Source: Kiritimatiellia bacterium
Lineage (GTDB): Bacteria; Verrucomicrobiota; Kiritimatiellia; UBA8416; JABMPJ01
DNA length: 64,000 nt
Reading direction: 5' to 3'
NCBI GenBank assembly: GCA_030745755.1
Contig: JASLOA010000045.1
Span: forward strand, 120,001-184,000
Shown in pieces: positions 50,782 to 58,894 of this stretch; position 1 is the stretch's first letter, and every line of letters begins with the position of its first letter. Both the position numbers and the translations under genes were made by a program. Below the pieces are notes generated by a model. The model saw nothing but the letters and a program-made list of their open reading frames with translations, did no database searches and had not been told where the DNA came from.

Positions 50782-52308
50782 TCAGTGCGGGGTGGACACG
50801 AGCTTCTGCAGGCGCTCAACCTGGGCTACCAGCTGGCTGTCCTGCATGTTGTTACCGATCCGGCGTGCATTGGCGAGGTAATCGGCTCCATCACATCCGG
50901 AGATGATCCGGCTTCGGGATGCACGGTAGAAGCGGTCGAACGCCTGCTCGTTCTTGCCCTTGGATTCATAGAGTGTCCCTGCCCTGGCCAGTGCACGAGA
51001 CATAGCGCCATACAAGGAGGCGGCACGGTAATGCGCAGCCGCACGGTCAAACGCGACGGCAGCCGGTCCGCCCTGCTTCTCGACAAGCGCGATCTCTCCT
51101 GCCAGGGCGGCGGCGTCAGCCCTGAGACACTCAGAATCAGCCTTCTTCGCCTCGCGCGTTGCCAGGCGATGGGCCTCACGGGCCTCGCCCACTTGTCCTG
51201 CCGCGAGTCGGGCGCGTCCTTCCAGAATCAACCACGCCGCACGCAACGCACGCGATGCCCCCTTGCCCGGACCGGGTCCTGCCGTAAGCAGGTCAAGCGC
51301 CAGATCGCTGCGTCCGCGCTGCTGAGCCAGCTCTGCTTCCAAGAGGGCGACCCGTGCCGGGTCCAGACCGGCCGCGCCCACCTCGAACCTTGCCTCGGCC
51401 AGCCACGCCTCGCACTCATCAAGCTGGTTCGCATCCAGACACACGTACCCCATATTCAGAGCATTGACTGCCACGTGTTCCGGGCTGTTCGCAATCCGCC
51501 CGGCCTCGGCGCCCTCGGACCACGCGCGGGCCGATCGATCTCGCAGCGACGCGTCAATCTGCGAGATGCTCAGAACGATCTCTGGTGTGGGGTCCTCGAT
51601 ATGCTTGCGGATGAGCCAGTGCTTCTGAACCCCCTTGATCAGGCGTGTGGTCTCCTGGATGGCATCCTCGGACTCGATAATCAGTGCATTCACGCCATCC
51701 AGCATCTGCTTCACGTCGTCGGTTATTTCCTTGTCATGCAGCGCGGCGCCGGCCACACCTTCGCCTTCGGCAATGGCTGCCGTGATGGTGTTGATGTGAG
51801 ACAGGATCTCCCTGGAGTCTTCAATCATGGGCAGGACATCCGTTTCCAGATTCTCCAGCATCTTACGGGCGGTATCCATAATCTCTTCGTCCTTAACACC
51901 CGGTATTACGGCACCATCGACGATTGCATCCCCCTTGCCTGCCTGAATCTCAACGTAGGCATCACCGGCCAGGCCGAACTTGCGCTTCACTCTCGCCACG
52001 GAATCCACGCGAATAAAGGGCAAGTAGCGATTCTGCAGTACCAGCTCGCCCTGCATGCCTCCTTCCCCGGTCGGCACGATCCTGGTCACACGTCCGGCCA
52101 CCGTATTCATGACCCATACCTCGCCACCTTCCTGCAGGCCGAAGGATCCCTCGGGCGTCACAAACTCAACAATGAGATCGAATTTGCCCTCAAACCAGCC
52201 CTGCGACTGACCCGCCATGAAGATGCCCCCGACGAAGAGAAGCAGCGCGATGATGACAAAAGCGCCTGCGATCTCGTTTGCATACCTGAACTTGATTGGC
52301 CTACTCAT
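50782..52308 (-). CDS. MlaD-like (MCE domain) lipid-transport protein with TPR-like C terminus
   Basis: A 508-residue periplasmic protein anchored by an N-terminal helix (IAGAFVIIALLLFVGGIFMA). The MCE domain follows: FDLIVEFVTPEGSFGLQEGG, VRVDSVA-like IRVDSVARVKRKFGLAGDAY and VEIQAGKG. The second half is helical with TPR-like units (LNMGYVCLDANQLDECEAWL, LAEARFEVGAAGLDPARVAL, FDRAAAHYRAASLYGAMSRA). In Mla systems the MCE protein forms a ring that carries phospholipid between membranes. ATG at 52308 overlaps the ATPase stop by four bases (ATGA). The TPR addition is not found in E. coli MlaD. Confidence 0.85.
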   Translation of the reverse strand: MSRPIKFRYANEIAGAFVIIALLLFVGGIFMAGQSQGWFEGKFDLIVEFVTPEGSFGLQEGGEVWVMNTVAGRVTRIVPTGEGGMQGELVLQNRYLPFIRVDSVARVKRKFGLAGDAYVEIQAGKGDAIVDGAVIPGVKDEEIMDTARKMLENLETDVLPMIEDSREILSHINTITAAIAEGEGVAGAALHDKEITDDVKQMLDGVNALIIESEDAIQETTRLIKGVQKHWLIRKHIEDPTPEIVLSISQIDASLRDRSARAWSEGAEAGRIANSPEHVAVNALNMGYVCLDANQLDECEAWLAEARFEVGAAGLDPARVALLEAELAQQRGRSDLALDLLTAGPGPGKGASRALRAAWLILEGRARLAAGQVGEAREAHRLATREAKKADSECLRADAAALAGEIALVEKQGGPAAVAFDRAAAHYRAASLYGAMSRALARAGTLYESKGKNEQAFDRFYRASRSRIISGCDGADYLANARRIGNNMQDSQLVAQVERLQKLVSTPH

Positions 52309-53045
52309 CTCTTCATCTCCCTTTGCCGGCACTCGCCGACAGGTCCATCATCAGAATCCTGCTTCAGCAGCTTTCCACCACTGAACCTGACACGGGTAAC
52401 GTCGCTCCCTGCCTCCTCGCCGGACCACGAAGCCGCATCACGCGATTTCCACATGGCGGCGACGCCTCTCGCCCTGGCCTCACACAACAGCTCCAACAGC
52501 GGCGCCTGATCATCCGGGCGAACGTCCAGCAGCGGTGCATTCAGCAGGAGCAGCGCGGGCTCCCCCATGAAGGCGCGCACCCACTGGGCCCGCCGCAGCT
52601 CGCCATGCGACAGAACATGCGGCCGCTCCGCCAGGCAGTCGCTCATCCCGATCCGTTCCAGCAGGGCGGCGGCCTCACGCTGCAGCTCCCGATCCGACCG
52701 TGTCGTGTGGTGCCGTTGCGAGAGGGCGATATTCTCGAATACGCTAAGATTGCTTACCCACCCTTCGACCGCGAAGATGCGGCCGATTCGCCCCCGGGCC
52801 GCGCTCTGAGCGAAGAGCCCCATGCGCTGCCAGTCTTGACCACAGAACTGCACCACGCCCGTCTCAGGACCCATCAGGCCGGCCGCCACGTCGAACAACG
52901 ATACCGTTTCGACATGGCGCTCGGGCTCGACAATCATCAACTCACCCGCACCAAGCTCGAAAGAGAGCTCAGACAATCCAATGACCGGAGCCATTGCCCC
53001 CGCCGCCGTCACCGCGTTCATCTCGAGTATGGGTTTCTCAGACAT
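52305..53045 (-). CDS. MlaF-position ABC ATPase homologue with lost catalytic motifs
   Basis: A 246-residue protein with the overall order of an ABC ATPase but degenerate motifs. The Walker A position reads GAGELMIVEPERHVETVSLF with no GKS/T. The Q-loop region is IGRIFAVEGWVSNLSVFENI, the signature is VLSHGELRRAQWVRAFMGEP instead of LSGGQ, and the Walker B position reads PALLLLNAPLLDV with no Asp-Glu pair. It sits between the permease (8-base overlap) and MCE genes (4-base overlap) where MlaF belongs. ATP hydrolysis is very unlikely from this chain; it may be a structural subunit, work with another ATPase, or be decaying. The frame itself is intact. Confidence 0.82.
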   Translation of the reverse strand: MSEKPILEMNAVTAAGAMAPVIGLSELSFELGAGELMIVEPERHVETVSLFDVAAGLMGPETGVVQFCGQDWQRMGLFAQSAARGRIGRIFAVEGWVSNLSVFENIALSQRHHTTRSDRELQREAAALLERIGMSDCLAERPHVLSHGELRRAQWVRAFMGEPALLLLNAPLLDVRPDDQAPLLELLCEARARGVAAMWKSRDAASWSGEEAGSDVTRVRFSGGKLLKQDSDDGPVGECRQREMKR

Positions 53046-53826
53046 AGGTCAGAATCGTCACGATCGCGGAAATGGCAATGGCCGCCGCCAGCGACCGCAC
53101 CACCGCACGCGTGGCCGCCTGGGGCACTTCGGTCAGCGCCCCTTCAACACTCAATCCTTCAATGCAACAGATCGCAGCCGACACCATCCCCGGCAGAATG
53201 GTTTTCACGAGCAGGCTAATGGCCGTTCCCGGTGTCACGGCACGGAGCAGACTGACGGCGAAGCGGACCGGATCACCCGGTGTCACATCAATTATGAAGC
53301 CAAATACGTAGCCACTGACGAAGGCACCCAGTATAAACATCAAGGTCAGGCCGAAGACCGACAGCATCATCCCCAGCACGCGCGGCATGATAATGTAGAC
53401 CATCGGATCAACGCCTTGCGCATCCAGGACATCAATCTCACGATGCACGCGCATGGTTGCCATTTCCGTTGCAACGGCCGTGCCACTGCGCCCTACCACG
53501 ATGAAGTTCACCAACAGGGGTCCCACTTCACGCACCAGGATGGCAACCAGCAGTGGGCCAAGCATGTCGGACTGGCCGAAGCGGCTCAGCCACAGATGAG
53601 TCTGAGCAACAACCGACACCCCCACCAGCAGGGAGATCAGGAGCACGAGGCTTAGTGCATCATAGCCGGTGAAGAGGATCTGCTTGGCCGTGCGTTCACG
53701 CACCGTGCGGGGCCAGTATCTCGGCTGTACGGCCAGGTAGAGTACGCCACAGATTACCGCACCCACGCGCCTCACGTTGGCCACGCGCTGCAGGAAAGAG
53801 GCTCCAATATTGCCAAGAACGGACAT
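53038..53826 (-). CDS. mlaE: MlaE-like permease (lipid ABC transporter)
   Basis: A 262-residue membrane protein of the MlaE family. Features: AKQILFTGYDALSLVLLISL, MLGPLLVAILVREVGPLLVN, VVGRSGTAVATEMATMRVHR then EIDVLDAQGVDP, which includes the family's G-R-S/G-A-A-x-x-A-E-x-G/A-T-M block, and closing helices. It forms the membrane part of a phospholipid transporter of the outer-membrane asymmetry system. ATG at 53826 has GGAAGGTG upstream; the longer frame to 53931 lacks homology. It is the first gene of the three-gene operon with the ATPase-like and MCE genes. Confidence 0.88.
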   Translation of the reverse strand: MSVLGNIGASFLQRVANVRRVGAVICGVLYLAVQPRYWPRTVRERTAKQILFTGYDALSLVLLISLLVGVSVVAQTHLWLSRFGQSDMLGPLLVAILVREVGPLLVNFIVVGRSGTAVATEMATMRVHREIDVLDAQGVDPMVYIIMPRVLGMMLSVFGLTLMFILGAFVSGYVFGFIIDVTPGDPVRFAVSLLRAVTPGTAISLLVKTILPGMVSAAICCIEGLSVEGALTEVPQAATRAVVRSLAAAIAISAIVTILTYV

Positions 53827-53943
53827 AAACACCTTCCCGAATACCAGGATCTTCAAGGTAGTGGCCGCCCTGCCACGCATCAAGAGCAATCTCCATCCGT
53901 ACCGATTTCCTTCTACCGCGCATCTCAACACAGGACTGCTAAC

Positions 53944-54018
53944 GAGATGCCTCGGCTGCGCTCGGCATGACAGAAAACCTTAGAATGATGTCATCCCGAG
54001 CGAAGTCGAGGGATCTCC
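53944..54018. repeat. Palindromic repeat, family A copy 1 (arms in reversed order)
   Basis: GAGATGCCTCGGCTGCGCTC then GGCATGACAG at 53944-53973, a 14-base spacer, then TGTCATCCCGAGCGAAGTCG then AGGGATCTCC at 53989-54018. The arms are complementary with a few mismatches. The second arm is near identical to the copies at 58779 and 63901. It lies in the 275-base divergent gap 53,827-54,101, which holds no gene. Confidence 0.8.
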
Positions 54019-54101
54019 TATTCGACCGGCAGCTCAGAACTGCGGTGAGTCCGCGTCTCAACAGTGTTGACGGACAGCATTCAAGGGCATACCTTCTCTT
54101 C

Positions 54102-54917
54102 ATGCATGGCTTTGTCATTCGGGGGTCCCGCGGTACACTGCCCACCTGTGGGGCCAGCTTCCTGCGCTATGGCGGCGACACCACCTGTTTCAGCCTGGAG
54201 ACCCCCGGGGGACTCCTGATCATCGATGCCGGTACAGGCTTGCGTCATGTCACCCAGGAACTGGCCGACCGGACCGATATTCCGCCCATTACGGTTCTCC
54301 TGACTCACCTCCACATGGATCACCTTGTAGGCCTGCCCAGTTTTGGGCCCCTTTATAGCACGCATGCACAGATTCGTTTTATGGCAGACCCCAATCGCGC
54401 TGACGACTGGCAACAGGCACTGCTCGCCTTCATGCGCAAGCCGTACTGGCCGGTGGGCCTGACCGACGCCGATGCTTCCCTCGGATTCGAGTCCCTGCCC
54501 GCTCCGGACACACCGACTGATATCTATGGCGTGCGTGTGAGCTGGTGCGCTGTGCCGCACCCCCAGCAATGTGCCGCTTTCCGGCTTGAATGGAGCGGGG
54601 GCAGCGTCGTTGTGGCTACCGATGTAGAATTTGATGCCGGCCAGATTCCTGATAGCTTCGTGGCGTTCTGCAAGGATGCAGGGCATCTTCTTTTTGACGC
54701 CCATTTCAAACCGTCGGAAATCGGTCAGTATTCCGGCTGGGGACACAGCACCTGGGAGGCCGGTGTGGCCCTGGCCAAGGCGGCCGGGGTTGGCGAGTTG
54801 CTGCTTACGCATCACAGTCCGAAACGTTGCGACGACGATGTTGAAGGGATGGTCGAAGCGGCTCGCCGGGCTTTCCCCCGAACGCGGGGCGCGTCTGCCA
54901 ATATGCCCCTCGATTGA
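54102..54917 (+). CDS. MBL-fold metallo-hydrolase
   Basis: A 271-residue metallo-beta-lactamase-fold enzyme. Metal ligands appear in VLLTHLHMDHLVGLPSFGPL (H-x-H-x-D-H), VSWCAVPHPQQCAAF, VVATDVEFDAGQIPD (Asp) and LLTHHSPKRCDDD. Related proteins include RNase Z-like and phosphodiesterase-like enzymes; the substrate cannot be told here. The frame continues upstream to 53967 through a palindromic repeat, but ATG at 54102 begins the fold (MHGFVIRGSRGTLPTCGASF). The ribosome binding site is weak. Confidence 0.85.
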   Translation: MHGFVIRGSRGTLPTCGASFLRYGGDTTCFSLETPGGLLIIDAGTGLRHVTQELADRTDIPPITVLLTHLHMDHLVGLPSFGPLYSTHAQIRFMADPNRADDWQQALLAFMRKPYWPVGLTDADASLGFESLPAPDTPTDIYGVRVSWCAVPHPQQCAAFRLEWSGGSVVVATDVEFDAGQIPDSFVAFCKDAGHLLFDAHFKPSEIGQYSGWGHSTWEAGVALAKAAGVGELLLTHHSPKRCDDDVEGMVEAARRAFPRTRGASANMPLD

Positions 54918-54955
54918 GCCGCGCCCCGAGACTGCGCTGGAGCGCAAATCTCGCC

Positions 54956-54985
54956 TTGACGTTTTGGGCACCTGTCGCGTAGCAT
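54956..54985 (+). promoter_or_regulatory. Probable promoter of the FecR-like gene
   Basis: TTGACG (54956-54961), 18 bases, then TAGCAT (54980-54985). Transcription would begin near 54992, about 33 bases before the GGAGGT ribosome binding site of the next gene. Confidence 0.5.
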
Positions 54986-55038
54986 TATTGGTGAATGCAC
55001 ACACGCTATGGCCCGTCTATTTTTGGAGGTTTGATCAT

Positions 55039-56004
55039 ATGCGCTCTCAACTAAGCTCGGTTATTCTAGTCGTCCTGGCCTTCTGCCTGGGCGCATCTCT
55101 CTTGTCTGCAGCGCCTTATGACCCTGTTTTCAGATTGATGAACGTCAATGGTGAGGTCAGCGTGAAGCTGCCCGGCACCGACAAGTACGTCCCGGCACAG
55201 AACGGAAAAGCCTACCCCTATGGCACATCGGTCCGAACGGGACCGCGTGCGTCGGCACTTGTGACCTATTCGGACAACAACACCTGCCAGGCAGGCGCGG
55301 ACGCTCTACTCACAGTCGAGTCCACCAGAATCCTGCTGGATGCGGGCAAGCTGGACGTCTCGCTTGAGGACGGCAATGCACTGACCGTGACCACGCCCTG
55401 CTCTTCCGGCCAGACCACTGGCGGTGACTTCACGGTCGAGGTGAAACCCGAAGCAGAACTGATGATCGCTGTCTACACCTGCAAGAATGGCACGATCACA
55501 GTCATGTCGGATATGTTCACCTGCCCCGCGCTCGAGGCGAATGATTATCTCTCGGTCTCCTGCGCCCTCGATCACTCTTTCGTCCGGCTCAAAGATATCA
55601 AGGGCGAATTCGACGTTGCCTTTATCGATGAAACCGGCACACCCCGCATTGTAGGCCTTACACCGAACAGCGTCGCAAAAATCTGGCGCCGCCAGGCGGA
55701 GGAGTCTGATGCCACCGCTATCGTGATCCAACTCATCGCCCCCGACGGAACACTCACAGAAACCATAAACTACGCCAAGAGTCCCGACGACGGGGATGGT
55801 GACGATGACGTGCAACCGCCGAGCGATGATGACGATGATGACGACGATGATGACGATGACGATGACGACGACATCGTTGATGAAGACTGGCAGATTGGCG
55901 ATGATGATGACGATGACGATGATGATGATGACGATGACGATGACGACGATGATGACGACACTTTCCCAGTGCCAGACACTTTCACCCAGGTTGGACTTCG
56001 CTAG
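55039..56004 (+). CDS. Secreted FecR-like domain protein with two C-terminal poly-aspartate runs
   Basis: A 321-residue exported protein. Signal peptide: VILVVLAFCLGASLLSA. The body has a FecR-like beta-helix pattern: FRLMNVNGEVSVKLPGTDKY, YPYGTSVRTGPRASALVTYS, TRILLDAGKLDVSLEDGNAL and VTMKNGT-like TCKNGTITVMSD. The C terminus carries 16 Asp in a row, a short DWQIG-containing bridge, then 20 Asp, then TFPVPDTFTQVGLR. The acidic tail could bind calcium or another cation at the surface. ATG at 55039 has GGAGG eight bases upstream, and a promoter lies at 54956; the longer frame from 54631 is antisense/out-of-frame reading of the previous gene. A strong terminator follows. I do not know its role. 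Confidence 0.75.
   Translation: MRSQLSSVILVVLAFCLGASLLSAAPYDPVFRLMNVNGEVSVKLPGTDKYVPAQNGKAYPYGTSVRTGPRASALVTYSDNNTCQAGADALLTVESTRILLDAGKLDVSLEDGNALTVTTPCSSGQTTGGDFTVEVKPEAELMIAVYTCKNGTITVMSDMFTCPALEANDYLSVSCALDHSFVRLKDIKGEFDVAFIDETGTPRIVGLTPNSVAKIWRRQAEESDATAIVIQLIAPDGTLTETINYAKSPDDGDGDDDVQPPSDDDDDDDDDDDDDDDDIVDEDWQIGDDDDDDDDDDDDDDDDDDDDTFPVPDTFTQVGLR
55825..55959 (+). repeat. GAT/GAC codon repeats encoding 16 and 20 aspartates
   Basis: Run 1 (55825-55872) is 16 GAT/GAC codons; run 2 (55900-55959) is 20. The codons are mixed, so this is not a clean trinucleotide microsatellite and selection on the protein is likely. Length change by slippage is still possible. The reverse strand of the same bases is an open poly-Ser frame without meaning. 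Confidence 0.9.
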
Positions 56005-56031
56005 ACTCGCCTGTTAGCAGCAATATCAAGC

Positions 56032-56066
56032 GTGCATCCCGGAACCACCGGGATGCACCTTTTTTT
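56032..56066 (+). terminator. Rho-independent terminator of the poly-aspartate gene
   Basis: GTGCATCCCGG pairs perfectly with CCGGGATGCAC around AACCA, followed by CTTTTTTT. It separates this gene from the PpiD-like gene 17 bases downstream. Confidence 0.92.
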
Positions 56067-56082
56067 ATAGAGGAACGCAAAA

Positions 56083-57717
56083 ATGCTCATTTCCAAGTTC
56101 AACAAGCTCATCCGCAGTAAGATCCTCTGGTCTATCCTGGCCGTCACGATCGCCTTCTTCTTCGTGGGAGCAAGCATCATGGCCAAGATGGGAGATAGCG
56201 GTTCGGGTGCGGAACGTGCAGCCGAGGGCAAACTGTTCGGGGAAGAAGTCAGCGGAAACGATTTCTACCTGGCACGCTACTTCGAGCTGGGCATGCGCCC
56301 CATGGCCGACAACTCAGAGGAAGCCATCGCCGCCCTGCGTGAGCGCACCTGGCAGCGCGTCGCGGCCCTGCGCATGGCGGAGCAGATGGGCATCACGGTA
56401 ACCGATGAAGACATTCGCGATGTCATCACCCAGGACCCGACTTTTGCCTCAAACGGCGTCTTTGATCAGCGCCGCTACCTTATATTCCTGCGATCCCAGC
56501 TCCGGATCGACCCCGGCACTTTCGAAGACTATCTTCGCCAGGACATCACGCTGCGTCGCCTCATGGCGGCCCTCCGCGCTGCAAGCTGGACCTCCCCTTA
56601 CGAACTCACTCCCCGCCTGGCTAAGCTGACCGACCGCGTCAGTCTTGAATACGCCGTGATGCCTATCGATACCGAGACGGGCGACGTGGACGTCAGCGAG
56701 GACGACATCGCCACCTATTTCGAGACCTACCATGACGTGTTCCGCATCGATGAGCAGATCAAGGTCCGTTACGTCAGCTTCCCTGTCAGCAACCTGCTGG
56801 ATGCTGTAGAGCTCTCCGAAGCCGACATCGACGACTACTACAACGACCATATCGAGGACTATACCACCGTCGATACGAACGATGCCGAGATCGTGCAGCC
56901 CCTCGACGAGCTCCATGACGAGATTGCGCAACTCGTACGTGAGCAGAAGGCCCGTTTTGAGGCCAAGGACGAGGCGACACGCTTCGTGATGGCCCTGGCA
57001 CCCGATCGCTACGGACAGGCCTACGAGATGGATGCGGCAGCCGAGGCACGCGGTCTCACGGTCATGACATCAGACTGGTTCACGGCGGCCCAGGAGATTC
57101 CCGGCCTGGATGCAGGTACCGACCTTACCCGTGCAGCATTTGACCTGGTTCCCAACGACCCCGAGCGCTATTTCAGCGATGCAGTCAGCGGCAGCAATGC
57201 CGTTTACGTTGTGGCGGACCTGGACAGACGCCCGGCCCGCGACCCTGAACTCGAGGAAGTCCGTGACCAGGTCGTGGCCGCCGCTACACTCCAGGCTGCC
57301 GCGGACGCTTTTCTGGCCTCGGTCGAAGCCACACGCCAGGCACTGGTTGAGGCCGCCGCAGACACCAATAAGGGCTTTATGGCGGCTGCACAGGCACTTG
57401 ATATGATGGCGTCAACCACCGGCGTCTTCACGGTCTTCGAGGGCCTGCCTGCGGACGCCCCCTACAATACCGAACTGATCTCCGAGATCATTGATGCGCG
57501 CGAAGGGGACGTGCTCGAAGCGACCGACACGGTAGATGGCTTGCTGATCGCCCATATTGCCAGTCGGGGGCCCGGCGATCCGTCCGCGGCCGAACTTCTG
57601 CGTCCCCAGTACCTGCGCACCATGGATCAGTATCGCGCCGCGGTGGTCTACGATGCGTGGCTGGCCCAGGTGATGTCCGGGTCGGACTTCGAAGACTATC
57701 ACCCTATCACGGACTGA
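56083..57717 (+). CDS. SurA_N/PpiD-like periplasmic chaperone without a visible rotamase domain
   Basis: A 544-residue protein. One N-terminal membrane anchor (ILWSILAVTIAFFFVGASIM) is followed by a SurA/PpiD N-terminal domain (AAEGKLFGEEVSGNDFYLAR ... MGITVTDEDIRDVI ... FDQRRYLIFLRSQLRIDPGT). The middle is highly acidic, and a second helical region ends at about 540. PpiD-type proteins help fold outer-membrane and secreted proteins. I cannot find the G-G-D-L-G-W/F block of a parvulin domain, so peptidyl-prolyl isomerase activity is doubtful. AGAGGA lies before the ATG. It converges with the radical SAM gene and overlaps it by 11 bases. Confidence 0.75.
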   Translation: MLISKFNKLIRSKILWSILAVTIAFFFVGASIMAKMGDSGSGAERAAEGKLFGEEVSGNDFYLARYFELGMRPMADNSEEAIAALRERTWQRVAALRMAEQMGITVTDEDIRDVITQDPTFASNGVFDQRRYLIFLRSQLRIDPGTFEDYLRQDITLRRLMAALRAASWTSPYELTPRLAKLTDRVSLEYAVMPIDTETGDVDVSEDDIATYFETYHDVFRIDEQIKVRYVSFPVSNLLDAVELSEADIDDYYNDHIEDYTTVDTNDAEIVQPLDELHDEIAQLVREQKARFEAKDEATRFVMALAPDRYGQAYEMDAAAEARGLTVMTSDWFTAAQEIPGLDAGTDLTRAAFDLVPNDPERYFSDAVSGSNAVYVVADLDRRPARDPELEEVRDQVVAAATLQAAADAFLASVEATRQALVEAAADTNKGFMAAAQALDMMASTTGVFTVFEGLPADAPYNTELISEIIDAREGDVLEATDTVDGLLIAHIASRGPGDPSAAELLRPQYLRTMDQYRAAVVYDAWLAQVMSGSDFEDYHPITD

Positions 57718-58696
57718 CCACGTCTGCCCGGCGCCCGCAGGCCGTGCAGCATCCATCCGCGATCCCGCTGACACGGGCACGAAATCCGCTACGCTGAATC
57801 AGCACCGCGTCACACCCCGGGCACTGCGTATCGCTGCCCCTGTCGGCCAGCACATTGCCAAGGTAGACATAGTCCAGCGACTCGGAACAGATCTCCCACG
57901 CACGCTCCAGCATTTGGCGCGGCGTAGCGGGAAGATCCATCTCGTAGCAGGGCCGATACGCACTCAGGTGGAGCGGCACATCCGAACTCAACGCTTCACA
58001 TACCCACCCGGCCAGGCGCCGAAAATCGTCATCGTCGCTGTTCAGCGTGGGAATGACCAGGTTCGTCAGCTCAACATGACACCCCGCAGCATGCGCCTGG
58101 ACAGCAAAACTCAGTACGGCAGCCAGGTCGGCGCCACAGTGCTTTGTGTAGAAGTCCGGATTCATGCTCTTGATGTCAATGTTGAGCGCATCCACCAGCG
58201 GCAACAGCTCCGCGGCGGGATCCGGATTAATGTGCCCATTCGTAACGAGGATATTCTTCAGTCCTCGCTCGCGCGCCAGCAACGCCGTGTCGGCGACGAA
58301 CTCGTAGGCCACAAGCGGCTCATTGTAGGTATAGGCAATCCCGATCGAATCGCCGGCCGCATCCACGACTGCTTCAGGTGTATGCGCGCGTCCACCAGAA
58401 ACCCCGTGCTGAGAGATCGTCCAGTTCTGACAGAAGGAGCAGGCCATATTGCAGCCCCACCCGCCCACACTGAAAATCGGACGCCCGGGATAGTAGTGAT
58501 AGAGCGGCTTCTTCTCGATCGGGTCCACCTGGAGCGAAGAGACGGCACCGTAACCCAGGGCCACCAGTTCGCCCTGGCGAACCCCACGCACCCGGCAACG
58601 CCCGTCCCGACCTTCTGCCATCACACAGCGATGAGGACAGAGATCACACCGGATGTGCCCCTCTGCATCGGCATGCCAATATGCGGCCGTCTTCAT
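57707..58696 (-). CDS. amrS: AmmeMemoRadiSam-system radical SAM enzyme
   Basis: A 329-residue radical SAM protein. Cluster motif Cx3Cx2C is in GCNMACSFCQNWTISQ, with N-terminal cysteines (RCDLCPHRC) and C-terminal metal-like cysteines (CPGC ... GCCTACG). Other blocks: GIAYTYNEPLVAYEFV, LVTNGHINPDPAAEL and LNIDIKSMNPDFY. This matches the AmrS subfamily related to pyruvate-formate-lyase activating enzyme. Its partners AmrA and AmrB (AMMECR1 and Memo) are not in the window. The substrate of the system is uncertain. The gene's 3' end overlaps the convergent PpiD-like gene. Confidence 0.9.
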   Translation of the reverse strand: MKTAAYWHADAEGHIRCDLCPHRCVMAEGRDGRCRVRGVRQGELVALGYGAVSSLQVDPIEKKPLYHYYPGRPIFSVGGWGCNMACSFCQNWTISQHGVSGGRAHTPEAVVDAAGDSIGIAYTYNEPLVAYEFVADTALLARERGLKNILVTNGHINPDPAAELLPLVDALNIDIKSMNPDFYTKHCGADLAAVLSFAVQAHAAGCHVELTNLVIPTLNSDDDDFRRLAGWVCEALSSDVPLHLSAYRPCYEMDLPATPRQMLERAWEICSESLDYVYLGNVLADRGSDTQCPGCDAVLIQRSGFRARVSGIADGCCTACGRRADVVSP

Positions 58697-58778
58697 GGAA
58701 ACAGTATAGCCAGATCGGGCGCTCGCGTCACGTCCTAGCGTTGTGATTCGGAAATCCGCGAAACAGCTATTTCTGCTA

Positions 58779-58854
58779 TGTCATCCCGAGCGAAGTCGAG
58801 GGACCTCCTACTCATTGAGCAGCATGGAGATCCCTCGGCAAGCTCGGGATGACA
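58779..58854. repeat. Palindromic repeat, family A copy 2
   Basis: TGTCATCCCGAGCGAAGTCG then AGGGACCTCC at 58779-58808, and GGAGATCCCTCGGCAAGCTC then GGGATGACA at 58826-58854. It lies between the start of the radical SAM gene and the end of the mannose-1-phosphate guanylyltransferase gene. Confidence 0.88.
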
Positions 58855-58894
58855 TAGTGAAGGTTCTTCATTTGCGAATTTGTCAATCACCACA

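Noticed and set aside
54631..55038. Upstream extension of the poly-aspartate protein
   Set aside because: It reads the metallo-hydrolase gene in another frame; signal peptide and ribosome binding site fix the start at 55039.
55770..55985. Poly-serine frame on the minus strand
   Set aside because: Pure shadow of the aspartate codons.
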